Source: Chryseobacterium candidae
GTDB lineage: Bacteria > Bacteroidota > Bacteroidia > Flavobacteriales > Weeksellaceae
DNA length: 64,000 nucleotides
Assembly: GCF_004916905.1 (NCBI RefSeq)
Contig: NZ_SDLV01000030.1
Coordinates: forward strand, 45,144-109,143
Reading direction: 5' to 3'
Position 1 is the first letter of the stretch. Each line of letters opens with the position of its first letter. This document shows positions 26,156-37,400 of the stretch, one piece after another. Below the pieces are notes generated by a model. The model searched no databases. It was given only the letters and a program-made list of their open reading frames with translations, and was not told where the DNA came from. Made by a program: the position numbers and the translations under genes.

Positions 26156-28747
26156 ATGAATCGGACTATTTTAATGAAGAATTACAGGCTGGCACTGTAT
26201 CTCGGTCTTGCTATGGCTTCACCAATGGCAATAGCACAGAAAAAAGATAAAGATACGGTAAAGGTCAACAAAGAAAAAACGGATAAGACAGAGACATCCT
26301 CGTCAAAAAAAACAAAAAAAATTGAAGACCTGATCAAAAAAGGAACTTATAAAAAGGGACTTTTTAATACCATTCAGGTAAAAACGGATATTTATTTTGA
26401 GATTCCTGACAGCTTAATGGGACGTCAGTTTTTGGTGGTGAACAAACTTTCTCAGGTACCCATGCAGGTTAATGAGGCAGGTTTGAACAAAGGAATGAAC
26501 TATGAAAATAAGGTCATCTCTTTTCACCGCGATCCTGTAGCTAAAAAAGTATGGGTAAAAACGGTGGTTCCTAAAGTGTCATCCCCAAAGAATGATGCCA
26601 TTACAAAATCTGTGAAAGATAACTTCTCAGAATCTGTAATTGAGGTCTTTGATATTGAGGCACAAAACAGTGATTCTACAGCTGTGGCAATTAAAGTCAA
26701 CAAAGTTTTTGACGGAAACCAAAAGAGCTTTAATGACGTGTTGGCCAATGTAGGATTGGGAGGATCTGTGAAATCAAGTCTTTCTTATATAGAAGGAGTG
26801 AAGACATTTCCTAAGAACCTTGTGGTGAAGTCTCAATTGTCTACTTCTGTCAATGAAGGTGGAGTAGATCTGCCGGTAACATTAGGCGTTACTACCAATC
26901 TGGTTTTACTTTCCAAAATACCGATGAAACCAAGAGTAGCGGATTCAAGAGTAGGATTTTTCTCCGAAAAACACTGGTCGTTTAATGACAATCAGCAGAA
27001 AATGGATGAAAAATTCTTCATTACCAAATGGAATCTTGAACCTAAAGATGAAGATAAAGAAAAATATTTAAGAGGAGAGCTGGTAGAGCCTAAGAAACCG
27101 ATTGTTTATTATATCGATCCGGCAACTCCAAAACAATGGCGTGAGAAAATCATTGCCGGAGTACATGACTGGCAGGCGGCGTTTGAGCAGGCAGGATTCA
27201 AAAATGCAGTGATTGCGAAAATGCCGGATGAAAAAGATGAAGATTTTGATATTGATGATGTAAGATATTCTGTGATTACTTACGCCGCTTCGCCAAAGTC
27301 AAATGCAATGGGACCATCCGTAGTAGATCCGAGAAGTGGTGAAATTATCGAAGCAGATATCATCTGGTGGCATAATGTAATGACTTCTCTTCATGACTGG
27401 ATGAGAATTCAGACGGGACCTATTGATCCTAAAGCAAGAGGAAATAGATTCAGTGATGAACATATGGGTGAAGCCATCCGTTTTGTTTCATCTCATGAAG
27501 TAGGACACACTTTCGGACTGAAGCACAATATGGGAGCATCCTTTGCATTCCCTGTAGAGTCGCTTCGTTCCAAAGAATTTACGGATAAAATGGGCGGTAC
27601 AGCACCTTCCATTATGGATTATGCACGTTACAATTACGTAGCTCAGCCGGAAGATGGCGTTACAGCAATTACTCCGAAAATTGGTCTTTACGATAAATAT
27701 GCCATAGAGTGGGGTTACCGTTGGTATCCGGATGAATTCGTAGAGAAAAAAGCGCTGAAAAATTTAATTGAAAAGCACGAAGATGACCCGATGTATTTCT
27801 ATGGTGAGCAGCAAAGCTATCTGGAAACCATTGATCCGCGTTCGCAGTCTGAAGATTTAGGTGATGATGCGATGAAAGCCAGCGAGTACGGAATGAAAAA
27901 CCTGAAAGTTGTGATCAATAATCTCCTGAAATGGACGTATGAAGACGGTAAAGAATACACCGATGCCGGAAAACTTTATCTGGGAGTGATCGGGCAATGG
28001 GATCTGTATACAGGTCACGTAATGGCAAATGTTGGAGGAATCTACCTGAACAATACTGTTTTTGGAAATAAGAAAAAAGCTTACGAGGCTGTTCCGGCAG
28101 AAATTCAGAGGAGAGCAGTTGATTATCTTGTTAAAAATGCGATCAACCTTCCGGAATGGTTATTCTTTAATCCGATTACAGAAAAAACCTATCCTGTTAA
28201 AAACTCGCCGATGGGACCATTCGAGCAGACACCATACACTATGGCAAGAGGAATGCAGTACGCAAATATCTATTCTCTGTTGATGGACGACCGTTTGTTG
28301 AGGTTACTTGAAAATGAGTTAAAACATCAGGTTTCAGGATCAAAAGAAGAAATCTACACTGTAGAGAACTTATTTGAGCAGTTAAGAACCGCTATTTTCA
28401 GTAAGAAAGGAAGCCTTACGATGCTTGAGAAAATGACTCAGAAAAATTATGTGGATGCTTTGATTGTCTCTGTGAACAAATTGTTTGAAAAAACAGCAGT
28501 AAAAGGATTGAAAGCAGATAACACGCTGAATATCCCAACCATCTGTAATTTTCATGAAGATGATCACGGCTTGAGAAACATTAATTATTCTTCCATGAAA
28601 AGAGTATCTGAAGTCACTACCTACAAGAGAGCAGAACTTCAGAAGGTTCTGGACTTACTGAACAGAACAAGATACAGAGGTGATGATGCTTCCAGAGCAC
28701 ATTACACAGATTTAATTATTCGTATTCAAGAGGCTTTAAACAAATAA
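26156..28747 (+). CDS. Zinc-dependent metalloprotease, extended HExxHxxGxxH type
   Basis: 863 residues of the large Bacteroidota protease group with DUF5117/DUF5118-like parts. Signal peptide MKNYRLALYLGLAMASPMAIAQ is preceded by six extra residues if ATG 26156 is used; ATG 26174 is an equal alternative. After a Lys/Thr-rich linker comes the N-terminal domain, then the metzincin-like site HEVGHTFGLKH with His447, Glu448, His451 and His457, and a Met-turn candidate SIMDYARYNY. The C-terminal region to 863 is helical. It precedes SusC by 6 bases and is therefore co-transcribed with SusCD. It probably generates peptides for import by that pair. Confidence 0.92.
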   Translation: MNRTILMKNYRLALYLGLAMASPMAIAQKKDKDTVKVNKEKTDKTETSSSKKTKKIEDLIKKGTYKKGLFNTIQVKTDIYFEIPDSLMGRQFLVVNKLSQVPMQVNEAGLNKGMNYENKVISFHRDPVAKKVWVKTVVPKVSSPKNDAITKSVKDNFSESVIEVFDIEAQNSDSTAVAIKVNKVFDGNQKSFNDVLANVGLGGSVKSSLSYIEGVKTFPKNLVVKSQLSTSVNEGGVDLPVTLGVTTNLVLLSKIPMKPRVADSRVGFFSEKHWSFNDNQQKMDEKFFITKWNLEPKDEDKEKYLRGELVEPKKPIVYYIDPATPKQWREKIIAGVHDWQAAFEQAGFKNAVIAKMPDEKDEDFDIDDVRYSVITYAASPKSNAMGPSVVDPRSGEIIEADIIWWHNVMTSLHDWMRIQTGPIDPKARGNRFSDEHMGEAIRFVSSHEVGHTFGLKHNMGASFAFPVESLRSKEFTDKMGGTAPSIMDYARYNYVAQPEDGVTAITPKIGLYDKYAIEWGYRWYPDEFVEKKALKNLIEKHEDDPMYFYGEQQSYLETIDPRSQSEDLGDDAMKASEYGMKNLKVVINNLLKWTYEDGKEYTDAGKLYLGVIGQWDLYTGHVMANVGGIYLNNTVFGNKKKAYEAVPAEIQRRAVDYLVKNAINLPEWLFFNPITEKTYPVKNSPMGPFEQTPYTMARGMQYANIYSLLMDDRLLRLLENELKHQVSGSKEEIYTVENLFEQLRTAIFSKKGSLTMLEKMTQKNYVDALIVSVNKLFEKTAVKGLKADNTLNIPTICNFHEDDHGLRNINYSSMKRVSEVTTYKRAELQKVLDLLNRTRYRGDDASRAHYTDLIIRIQEALNK

Positions 28748-28753
28748 ACGGCA

Positions 28754-31700
28754 ATGAAAAAAACTCTAATACTTTTACCTCTTTTGGCTGCTAATATAGC
28801 AATGGCCCAGCAAAAGAAAACCATCACCGGAAAAATAGAAGACGGAAATACTTCTCACGTTATTACGGGGGCATCTATAAAAATCGAGACACAGTCTGTC
28901 TCTACAAAAACGGAATTAGAAGGAATTATCGAAAGTGTGTCAGTAGGTACGGTAACTGATAAGGACGGAAAATTCATCCTGGAAATCCCTGCCGATACAA
29001 AAACAGTCTTGGTAAGTTATCCTGGTTATGAATCCAGAGTGATTCAGTTGAATGAAGGACAGACCAACTATACCATCCGACTGACTTCTGAGGTTTCAGA
29101 CAAAAATAAAATCCAGGAAGTTATCATCACCGGATATCAGAAAATTGAAAAACGTAAACAGACCTCAGCGGTTTCTACCGTAAAAATGGACAACATCAGC
29201 CAGGCTGGTGTGGCCAGTGTAGACCAGATGCTGGCAGGACAGATTGCCGGTGTGGCAGTAACTCCTGAAACGGGTGCTCCGGGAAGCCCGGCGAAGATCA
29301 GAATCAGAGGGACAGCTTCTCTTTCCGGTCCTCAGGATCCGCTATGGGTAATTGACGGATTGCCGTTAGAAGGAAATGATGTTCCGAATTTTACGGATAA
29401 AGATAATATTGATCAGCTTCAGAACTTCTCTATTGCAGGATTGAATCCTAATGATATTGAAGATATCACCATCCTTAAAGATGCCGCTGCAACCGCTATT
29501 TACGGAGCAAGAGCAGCAAACGGAGTGATCTCCATTACCACCAAAAAAGGAAAAAAAGGAAGTCTGAAACTGAACTTTTCAGCAGATACTTTTGTAACAT
29601 CACGTCCTGATTTTGATAAACTGAACCTTTTAAATGCTTCTGAAAAAGTAGACCTGGAACTCATGCTTGCCAAGCGTGCAGATCTTACTTACCGTGCAGA
29701 TAAAGGAGAAGTGATGAGAATTCTGACTCAGAACAACCAGCTTGATGCTTTCAGAAACGGAGGTTTTGATGCGTTGAACTCATTCACACGCCAACAGATT
29801 AACGGTTTAAGAAATAACAACACAGACTGGGGTAAACTGTTATACAGAAATGCTATCAACAAACAATACGGATTAAGTGTTTCCGGAGGAAGTGACCGTG
29901 CAGACTACTATTTCTCCCTGGGATACTATGATGAAGAAGGAACAACTATCGGGACAGGTTTTAAACGTTATAACCTGACTTTAAAAAACAATTATAAATT
30001 AAGCGATAAGTTAAATGCAGGAATCTCTATTTTCGGAACGCAAAGTGAACGCGAATCTTTTGTAACGGATGCTGATGCCTCAATCAACCCTGTGAATTAT
30101 TCAAGAAATGCCAATCCTTACATGAAGCCTTTCAATGCAGATGGAAGCTATAATTATGATAGAGATATGGATGGTTTTGAAGACCGTTATATTCCTTTCA
30201 ACTTCCTTGAAGAAAGAGAAAATACCAACTATTCACTGAAAAATAACTCTTTGAAAGCGATTTTAGATTTAGAATATAAAGCTTCAAAAAGTTTAAGATT
30301 TACTTCTCAGTTGGGACTTCAGTATGATGCTAATAAAACAGAAAAATTTGCAGCAGAGAATACCTACTTCACCAGAAAAATGAGAGAAAATACCCGTTAC
30401 TACAAAGACGGTAAATACAATTACTTTCTACCGGCTGGTGCGGTAAAGCAAAACTGGGATAATGATTTCTTCCAGTACAACTGGAAATTGCAGGCAGCGT
30501 ACAGCACAAAGATCAATAAGCATGAGATTGATTTGATGGCCGGTACGGAAATCCGTAAAACAGAAGATAATACTACTATCACAAGAGCTTTCGGGTATGA
30601 TCCAAAAACAAGAAGAGCTACGGCTATTGTTTTCCCGAATTCGAGTTTTGCAGCTGATAAAAGATATGAAACATATCGTGAAGCAGCTCCTATAGAGAAT
30701 GCTTATGCTTCCATGTTTGCAACAGCATCATATACCTATGATCAGAAATATACATTCTTCGGAAGTGTGAGATATGACGGAACCAACCTGTTTGGGGTCA
30801 ATAAAAAATATAAATACCTTCCCATCTGGGCAGTTTCAGGATCATGGCTGGTAACAAAGGAAGACTTTATGAAAAATATTTCTGCCATATCCAACCTTAG
30901 ACTGAGAGCATCTTACGGTCTTCAGGGAAATATAGACAGAAATACATCGCCTTTCTTTATCGGTGAATATAACGATGCAACGATTCTTCCGGGAGGAAAA
31001 GAACCCATCATCAATGTTATCAGCCCTCCGAACGATAAACTGAGATGGGAAAAAACAACCAATACTAATTTCGGTCTTGATTTAGGATTGTTCAATAACC
31101 GTGTAAGCCTTACCGCTGATGTTTACAGCAGAAAAGGGACTGACATGATCAGTATGAAAGAAACTCCTCTTGAAACAGGATTCGAATATACAATGATGAA
31201 CTGGGGAAGCCTTACCAACAAAGGTTTTGAATTGGCAATATCCACCAGAAACATCAATCATGATAATTTCAAATGGACCACTACCATCAACTTTGCTCAT
31301 AACAAGAGTAGAGTATTGAGCGAGCAGCCACGTGATAATGCATTGCTTCCATCAAGAGAAGGACTTCCGGTAAATGCTGTATTTGCTTTGAAAACTGCAG
31401 GAATGGATGAACAGGGAAACCCATTATTCTGGAAAGGCGATCAGAAGATTTCAGCAGCAGAATTCTTTAAGTTATATGATGTATATGCAGATTTCTTACC
31501 AGGACAGCTTGTAGATACCAAGCTTTCGAATGCTGAGCTGAGAAGCCTGTTTACCTATGTGGGAGACAGAGACCCTAAGTTTACAGGAGGTATTATCAAC
31601 ACCTTTAAAGTAAGTAATTTTGACCTTACCATCTCTGCAACATTCAACCTGAAGCAGACGGTAATGAGAACACCTTCTTACCGAGGTATGGAGCTGGACA

Positions 31701-32083
31701 GAGGAAGAAACTATACAAGAGACATCTACGAAGCAGGAGGTTCGCTTCCGGGAATTACAAGTCCTGATATGGAAGCTAACCCGGACGGATGGATGGCGAA
31801 TAAATGGTTTACCGGAAACCGTTCAAATGCATACAGTTTACTGGATGTATGGGCAAAAGAAATCAGCTATATCAGAATCAGCAGTATCCGTTTGGGGTAT
31901 ACACTTCCTAAAGAATTTACAAATCCGATGGGGATTTCGAGTCTGAGACTAAGTGTTGAAGGGCGTAACCTGTTTGTATTCAGTAACGGATATAAAGGAT
32001 ATTTTGATCCGGAAACGTATGGTAATATTTATGCACAGCCTATCACTAAATCAGTGACCGTAGGATTTAATGTTTCTTTTTAA
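28754..32083 (+). CDS. SusC/RagA-family TonB-dependent transporter (peptide type)
   Basis: 1109 residues. Signal peptide to about residue 18 (NIAMAQ), then an N-terminal carboxypeptidase-regulatory-like domain (about 20-115, KTITGKIED to YTIRLTSE), a TonB-box-like EVIITGYQ, the plug with LAGQIAGVAV and TILKDAAATAIYGARAANGVIS, and the barrel to the C-terminal strand SVTVGFNVSF. Located between a protease gene (6-base gap) and a SusD gene (12 bases), it probably imports oligopeptides, as RagAB of Porphyromonas does. Its transcription should depend on the promoter at 26117. Confidence 0.95.
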   Translation: MKKTLILLPLLAANIAMAQQKKTITGKIEDGNTSHVITGASIKIETQSVSTKTELEGIIESVSVGTVTDKDGKFILEIPADTKTVLVSYPGYESRVIQLNEGQTNYTIRLTSEVSDKNKIQEVIITGYQKIEKRKQTSAVSTVKMDNISQAGVASVDQMLAGQIAGVAVTPETGAPGSPAKIRIRGTASLSGPQDPLWVIDGLPLEGNDVPNFTDKDNIDQLQNFSIAGLNPNDIEDITILKDAAATAIYGARAANGVISITTKKGKKGSLKLNFSADTFVTSRPDFDKLNLLNASEKVDLELMLAKRADLTYRADKGEVMRILTQNNQLDAFRNGGFDALNSFTRQQINGLRNNNTDWGKLLYRNAINKQYGLSVSGGSDRADYYFSLGYYDEEGTTIGTGFKRYNLTLKNNYKLSDKLNAGISIFGTQSERESFVTDADASINPVNYSRNANPYMKPFNADGSYNYDRDMDGFEDRYIPFNFLEERENTNYSLKNNSLKAILDLEYKASKSLRFTSQLGLQYDANKTEKFAAENTYFTRKMRENTRYYKDGKYNYFLPAGAVKQNWDNDFFQYNWKLQAAYSTKINKHEIDLMAGTEIRKTEDNTTITRAFGYDPKTRRATAIVFPNSSFAADKRYETYREAAPIENAYASMFATASYTYDQKYTFFGSVRYDGTNLFGVNKKYKYLPIWAVSGSWLVTKEDFMKNISAISNLRLRASYGLQGNIDRNTSPFFIGEYNDATILPGGKEPIINVISPPNDKLRWEKTTNTNFGLDLGLFNNRVSLTADVYSRKGTDMISMKETPLETGFEYTMMNWGSLTNKGFELAISTRNINHDNFKWTTTINFAHNKSRVLSEQPRDNALLPSREGLPVNAVFALKTAGMDEQGNPLFWKGDQKISAAEFFKLYDVYADFLPGQLVDTKLSNAELRSLFTYVGDRDPKFTGGIINTFKVSNFDLTISATFNLKQTVMRTPSYRGMELDRGRNYTRDIYEAGGSLPGITSPDMEANPDGWMANKWFTGNRSNAYSLLDVWAKEISYIRISSIRLGYTLPKEFTNPMGISSLRLSVEGRNLFVFSNGYKGYFDPETYGNIYAQPITKSVTVGFNVSF

Positions 32084-32095
32084 AACTTGAGAAAA

Positions 32096-33415
32096 ATGAG
32101 AAAAATTACAGCAATCATAGCACTTGCAGCAATCAGCTTTAGCAGTATCGGATGCGACAGATTTTTAGATATTCAGCCTGAAGGAAAAGTTATTCCTACT
32201 ACTACTGAAGATTACAGGAAAGTACTTACATCCGCCTATTCAAAATATCCTGTTCACAAATCACTGGTGGCTCTTCGTACAGATGAGGTGAATATTGATG
32301 ATAATTCTACAGATTTCATTTCCTACCGTGAAATGGCAATGTGGAAAGATGCTAACAATGATCCGGCATCTACAGAATTTCCATGGGTAAGTTTTTATTC
32401 TGTGAACTTCTACCTGAATCAGATCATTAATGAAGGAAGCAAAACCATGCAGGATTCTCCGGAGAAAAATCAGATTTTAGCAGAAGCCTATGCGCTTCGT
32501 GCGTATTTGTATTTTGACATGGTAAATCTGTACGGAAAACCCTACAACAGTGCTACCGCTTCTGGTGACAGAGGAGTTCCAATCAATCTTGAAATTGATC
32601 TTGAACAGGTACTGAAACCATCTTCTGTACAGGAAGTGTACAATCAGGTTCATGCAGATCTTAAAAAAGCAGAAGATCTTATGGTTGAGCCAAAACAGGC
32701 GTTAGGAGTTAACTACAGGTTCTCAAAAACAGCATTGCTGGCTTTTGAAGCAAGAACAGCCCTATATGAAGGAGACTGGACCAAAGCATTAAGCTATGCA
32801 GATCAGGTACTGGCGGTAAAAGGTGATTTAAGTAATCTGAATACTGTAAATACGCCACCCAACCATTACGCATCCCCGGAATCTATCATGGCCCTGGACA
32901 ATACATGGGATAATTCTATAAAGAACTTATCTTTTGCATCTCCGGAACTTATTTCTTCCTATAATAATACTGCAGATAAAAGGTTTGGCATGTATTTTGA
33001 GAAAAATGGTAGTAAGTATAAAATCACCAAAGGAGGAAGTTTAGAATTCAAAGTGTCTTTCAGAACAGCAGAACAGTACTTTATAAAATCTGAAGCATTG
33101 TTAAAGTTGAATAAACTTACTGAAGCCAAAGAAACACTTCTGAAAGTCTTAAAAAACAGATATACTCCGGACGGATATACTTCAGTACAAAATGCGGTGA
33201 ACTCAATGGATTCTACAGCATTTATGAACTTTATTCTGGATGAGAGATTCAGAGAATTTGCTTTAGAAGGACAAAGATGGTTCGACTTAAGAAGAGCAAA
33301 TCAGAAAAAAATAAGCCACACCATCAGTGGCAAAGAGTATATTCTTCAGCAGAATGATCCGCGATATACCATTGAATATCCAATGAGTGCGAAGAAGAAT
33401 AACCCTAATCTATAG
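32096..33415 (+). CDS. RagB/SusD-family lipoprotein (peptide type)
   Basis: 439 residues from ATG 32096 (a TTG three codons earlier is rejected). The N-terminus is a lipoprotein signal with lipobox SSIGC. The helical SusD fold follows, with AEAYALRAYLYFDMVNLYGKP in the tetratricopeptide-like core and the family C-terminal pattern LDERFREFALEGQRWFDLRRA. It is shorter than many SusD proteins (about 500-550), having a reduced loop region. It is the last gene before a strong terminator, and partners the SusC encoded 12 bases upstream. Confidence 0.93.
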   Translation: MRKITAIIALAAISFSSIGCDRFLDIQPEGKVIPTTTEDYRKVLTSAYSKYPVHKSLVALRTDEVNIDDNSTDFISYREMAMWKDANNDPASTEFPWVSFYSVNFYLNQIINEGSKTMQDSPEKNQILAEAYALRAYLYFDMVNLYGKPYNSATASGDRGVPINLEIDLEQVLKPSSVQEVYNQVHADLKKAEDLMVEPKQALGVNYRFSKTALLAFEARTALYEGDWTKALSYADQVLAVKGDLSNLNTVNTPPNHYASPESIMALDNTWDNSIKNLSFASPELISSYNNTADKRFGMYFEKNGSKYKITKGGSLEFKVSFRTAEQYFIKSEALLKLNKLTEAKETLLKVLKNRYTPDGYTSVQNAVNSMDSTAFMNFILDERFREFALEGQRWFDLRRANQKKISHTISGKEYILQQNDPRYTIEYPMSAKKNNPNL

Positions 33416-33442
33416 AACTTCATATCAAATTCAATACAGAGG

Positions 33443-33478
33443 AAACCGCTTGAACTTAATTGTTTCAGCGGTTTTTTT
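33443..33478 (+). terminator. Terminator of the protease-SusCD operon
   Basis: AAACCGCTTGAAC (33443-33455) pairs with GTTTCAGCGGTTT (33462-33474, one bulged T), loop about 6, followed by TTTT. The hairpin overlaps the -33 region of the next promoter. Confidence 0.8.
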
Positions 33479-33487
33479 GTACTTTTG
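33460..33487 (+). promoter_or_regulatory. Promoter of the LytTR regulator gene, overlapping a terminator
   Basis: TTG (33460-33462), 17 bases, then TACTTTTG (33480-33487), a full TTG-N17-TAnnTTTG match. The ATG follows 7 bases after the box, so the mRNA would be leaderless or nearly so. Confidence 0.55.
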
Positions 33488-33494
33488 CATCGTT

Positions 33495-34256
33495 ATGAAA
33501 ATTGCCATTATAGAAGATGAGCTGCTGGCTGTGAATTATCTGAAAAATCTTTTGGATACACAGAGCATAGTCCCTGTTACAGAGACTGTTATTCTTCGTT
33601 CCAAAAAACAGGCAATTGACTTCTTTGAAAAAGATTCAGCAGATCTTATTTTTATGGATATTCATCTTGGCGATGGAATGAGCCTGGAAATTTTCGAGCA
33701 GGTAGAACTTTTTACCCCCATTATTTTCATTACTGCATTTGATGAATATGCCATGAGGGTTTTCAGGCATTTTACCATTGATTATCTTCTGAAGCCCTTT
33801 GAAGAAGAAGATCTGCATAAAGCGTTACAGAAATTTATCTCCATAAGAAACAATTTTGATCCTGAACCGGTTCTTAAATCCATTTCATCACTGCGCCAGG
33901 CAGAGGAAGAGATCATGAAACGATTTATGGTAAGAGAAGGAAATAAACTTAAATCAATAGATGAACATAACACGGCTTATTTTTTTGCCTCAGGAAAATA
34001 TCTTTTCCTTACTACAAAAGATCATCAGACCTATATTTATGATGATACCATTAAAGATATTATTCAGAAGCTTAACCCTGAGATCTTCTTTAAAATAAAC
34101 CGTAAGTTTATCATTAATAAAGAAGCTGTTTCTGAGATTATCAAACACTCCAGTCAGAAAGTAGAACTTAGGCTCTCGCCCGAACCCGAAGTGAATGCAG
34201 AAATTTTTATCAGTAAAATGCAGATTGCCGAATGCCTGAACTGGCTGAACAGCTGA
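33495..34256 (+). CDS. LytTR-family response regulator
   Basis: 253 residues from ATG 33495 (open frame upstream is noise crossing the terminator). Receiver domain about 1-120 with acidic pocket Glu7/Asp8 and phosphorylation site Asp55 in IFMDIHLGDG, conserved Thr/Lys in FITAFDEYA and DYLLKPFEE. LytTR DNA-binding domain about 150-250 (KRFMVREGNKLKSI, FASGKYLFLTTKD, FFKINRKFIINKEAV). It should be the partner of the kinase at 24460 and bind the 21-bp-period repeat at 26054-26086. It has its own promoter. Confidence 0.94.
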   Translation: MKIAIIEDELLAVNYLKNLLDTQSIVPVTETVILRSKKQAIDFFEKDSADLIFMDIHLGDGMSLEIFEQVELFTPIIFITAFDEYAMRVFRHFTIDYLLKPFEEEDLHKALQKFISIRNNFDPEPVLKSISSLRQAEEEIMKRFMVREGNKLKSIDEHNTAYFFASGKYLFLTTKDHQTYIYDDTIKDIIQKLNPEIFFKINRKFIINKEAVSEIIKHSSQKVELRLSPEPEVNAEIFISKMQIAECLNWLNS

Positions 34257-34354
34257 TTACGTCTTAAAAATATTCATTTAAATTTTTTCTAATTATATCA
34301 AGCAAAGATTATTTTTAATCATTGTATTGAAAAATAGCGTGAAATTAAAAATAA

Positions 34355-34389
34355 ACAAAAAATCAGAATAGGAATTTTCCTATTCTGAT
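34355..34389 (-). terminator. Terminator of the minus-strand M60 gene
   Basis: ATCAGAATAGGAA (34362-34374) pairs perfectly with 34377-34389. Read on the minus strand it is followed by TTTTTTG, so it serves the M60 gene ending at 34453. It could also stop the regulator transcript arriving from the left. Confidence 0.75.
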
Positions 34390-34452
34390 ATAAATATATT
34401 TGAATGATTAAACTAGTCAGCCTTTTTCGGGACTGTAACACTTATACAGGTA

Positions 34453-37400
34453 TTATTCTTTAATAATCTTAGATTGATAGGTATTGGTTCCTTTATTTAT
34501 TGAAATAACATAAATTCCGGTTTTCAAATCTTGGATTTTATTATTAATTTCTTTATTAATATCATTTAAAGAGCCTTTTGCTGAAATAAATAACTTTCCT
34601 GTCATATCATATAATTCCGCTTTTAAATTTTCTCTTGAATTTTTAATATCAATAACTAATTTTTGTCCATTTTTTAAAGGATTCGGATATATACTAAATT
34701 CATTGTTATTTATTTTAATATGATCAGTGGCTAACGTAAATGCTGGATAAACCAGTATTTTTTGTCCATTATATCCCACAGCATACACGTTTAGAGCACT
34801 GGCAGGATAATCTACATAAGTATTTGCCAGTGTAGTATCTCCTGTTCCTACAATAGAAACACTGATTAGCTGATTACTTGCATTATAGGTTTCAAAGGCA
34901 ACAGCATTATTCCATTTAGAATTATCAACCAATAAAAACTGTCCTTGCGCATTGGTTGTAATCTGTGCACCCACACCCGTAACCCCGGAAACCTGCTGCA
35001 TATTCCTGAATGCATTTACACTATTCGCTGAAAGATAATTGATCACCGGAGATACAGGTTTGGCATATCCTTTTGCAAGGACGTAGCTTTTCACATCATC
35101 AATCATGCTTTGCGTAATTGTCATTTGATTATTGGTATAATCTGATATTGTTGCATTGATTGGCTTTAAAAAACCGGTGCTTGTGAAGAAATCTGTAAGG
35201 TCTTCCTGCACGGCATCACAGGTGTTTTTTACAAAATTCATCAGCAATTGTCCTTGTGTGAGCTGCGTTTCATTTGTATTTCTTACTTTCTCAGCTACTG
35301 TAGCAAACCAATGTGCATAATCTACTCCTGGAACTGCAGGGGTAACCACAGGGGTGTCTTCATCAGACATATCTGAATCAAATGCAAGGGGTGAAGCATT
35401 TTTTGAAGCTCCCGCCAACTGATAATATAATTCTAATTGCCAAAACGGAATAAGGCTTCTGAAATTCGCGTCAGCAGGATTCACATAATCAGTTCTGAAC
35501 TGATCCATAATACTCTTCCCGTTAATTTGTGTCTGAATAATAATTTCTCCAAATCTGTTTCCTGCCACTTTAGGAAATACCGTTTTATCGGCAATTTCAC
35601 CTTCCAGCCTCGTAAACCTGTTGCTGCCTGTTGGTGAGTACATATTATAATAGGCCCATAATGAGTATAAATTGTTAGTGATTTCTGTTGTTTCAACCCA
35701 ATTTAATCCTGGTCTTACCTGATTGATATGACCTAATTCATGTGCCACACCCCAGATATCCAGCCCTGGTGCTGAGGTTGAATTGGACAGTCCCCAGGTA
35801 AGGTCTAAATGAACTCCCAAACCTCCTGCAAACCATCCTCCTGTAGATTCCATATAAACAAGCTGCCTGTTTTTAAAGTTTTTATTGAATTTAAAGAAGC
35901 CCATCATTTCTCTCTCAGACTTGGCAATTGCATCGTACTTATCTATCAGAGGCTGAGCGGTGGTGAAATGGAAATTGCTTACCGCAGACTTATTGGTAAC
36001 CAGTTTTGTATAATAACCCTCTATATCAATTTTCGGATAGACATCATTCGTAAGCATTTCTGCCCATTCTGCAGACGTTGTACCTTTTTTATAAATACCA
36101 TTTACAATACCTGCTGTAATATTTACAGTTACAGGTGCAGCGTTTACATCATCAGTGTAATATGAAATATACCCTAACCCTGCATTGTTAACAGCAATGA
36201 TATTTATTCCATTTTTTAGTTCATATGTTTTTTCAGGAGATGACCCTTCAGTAGCAAAATCTCTTATTTTTAAGTAAACTTTGTTTGCTGCCGTAATATC
36301 TTTAGCAAAAACAATAGCAGTGGTATTAGGCTGAAATGCTATTCCTGTTGGGTTTTCATATCCGTTATAATTCCCTGTTTTATATTGGGTGTTTATAGAT
36401 TCAGTTGTTTTATATGGCGTGAAAGTCTGAACTCTGTATTTTCTGTTGTAGGTATTATTAAATAAACACTGAGCTAATCCTTTCATGAAAGGTGAGGAAA
36501 TGGCATCAATATCCTGCTGGGTTACAGTTGGTTTTAAGGTGCTGAGAATAGGATCATTAAAAATGTTTGAATAAGCTGATGGATTAAAAATATTGGAACT
36601 GGTCTGAAAAAATTCCATTTCGGCACAGCTCGCAAAGTTATTTTTACCATCAAGAATTTCAATTTTTATATTTAAAGGTGTAATTGCGGAGGGGAAGTTT
36701 ACGGTTTTTATGGCAGAGGTCTGCCCGAAATTCTGAGTAGAAATAGTAACGTAAGCAGGATTAGAAATGGTATTATAACTTATTTTTATGTTTCCGAAAA
36801 GTCCGTTTGGCCCACCATCCTGTCTTGGTATATACCTTAAATAATTCATAGCTGTCTGCCCATCAAACTTATAAATCAGAGAAATAGGAAAAGTGGCTGC
36901 GGTAGCATTCCAATCACAATGATATAACGTACTTACGTCGCCATCAAAGGAATTTTCAATATTTTCTCCCGGTTGAAAACTTGAAGCCGAAGATCCTGCC
37001 ACCTGAGGCAATACCGGGATATCTGCATAAGCTGAAAACTCATTGGTTGGCAGTGTACATTCTGTCTGTACAGGATCCACCTGCTCTGTAGAATAAAACT
37101 CCATCTCGGCACAACTTGAAAAATTATTTTGAGCACTCAGAACATCAACCCTGATAACACCCGGATGAACAATTGCTGTGGGCAAGTCTATTGTTTTAGC
37201 GGTATTATCCGCTGCCCAGGAAATAACTCCGGTTGCTGTTGTAAAGACTGTAGGATTGGATTGTGTAGAATAAGAAATTTTCACACTCGTCCAGATTCCG
37301 TTAGGACCTGTTGTTCTAGGCTTGTATACTAACCTTTTTACACTTTTTACCCGGTTGGAAAATCTGAAATTTAACTGGTCCGGAAGTGCTGTGCTCAAAT

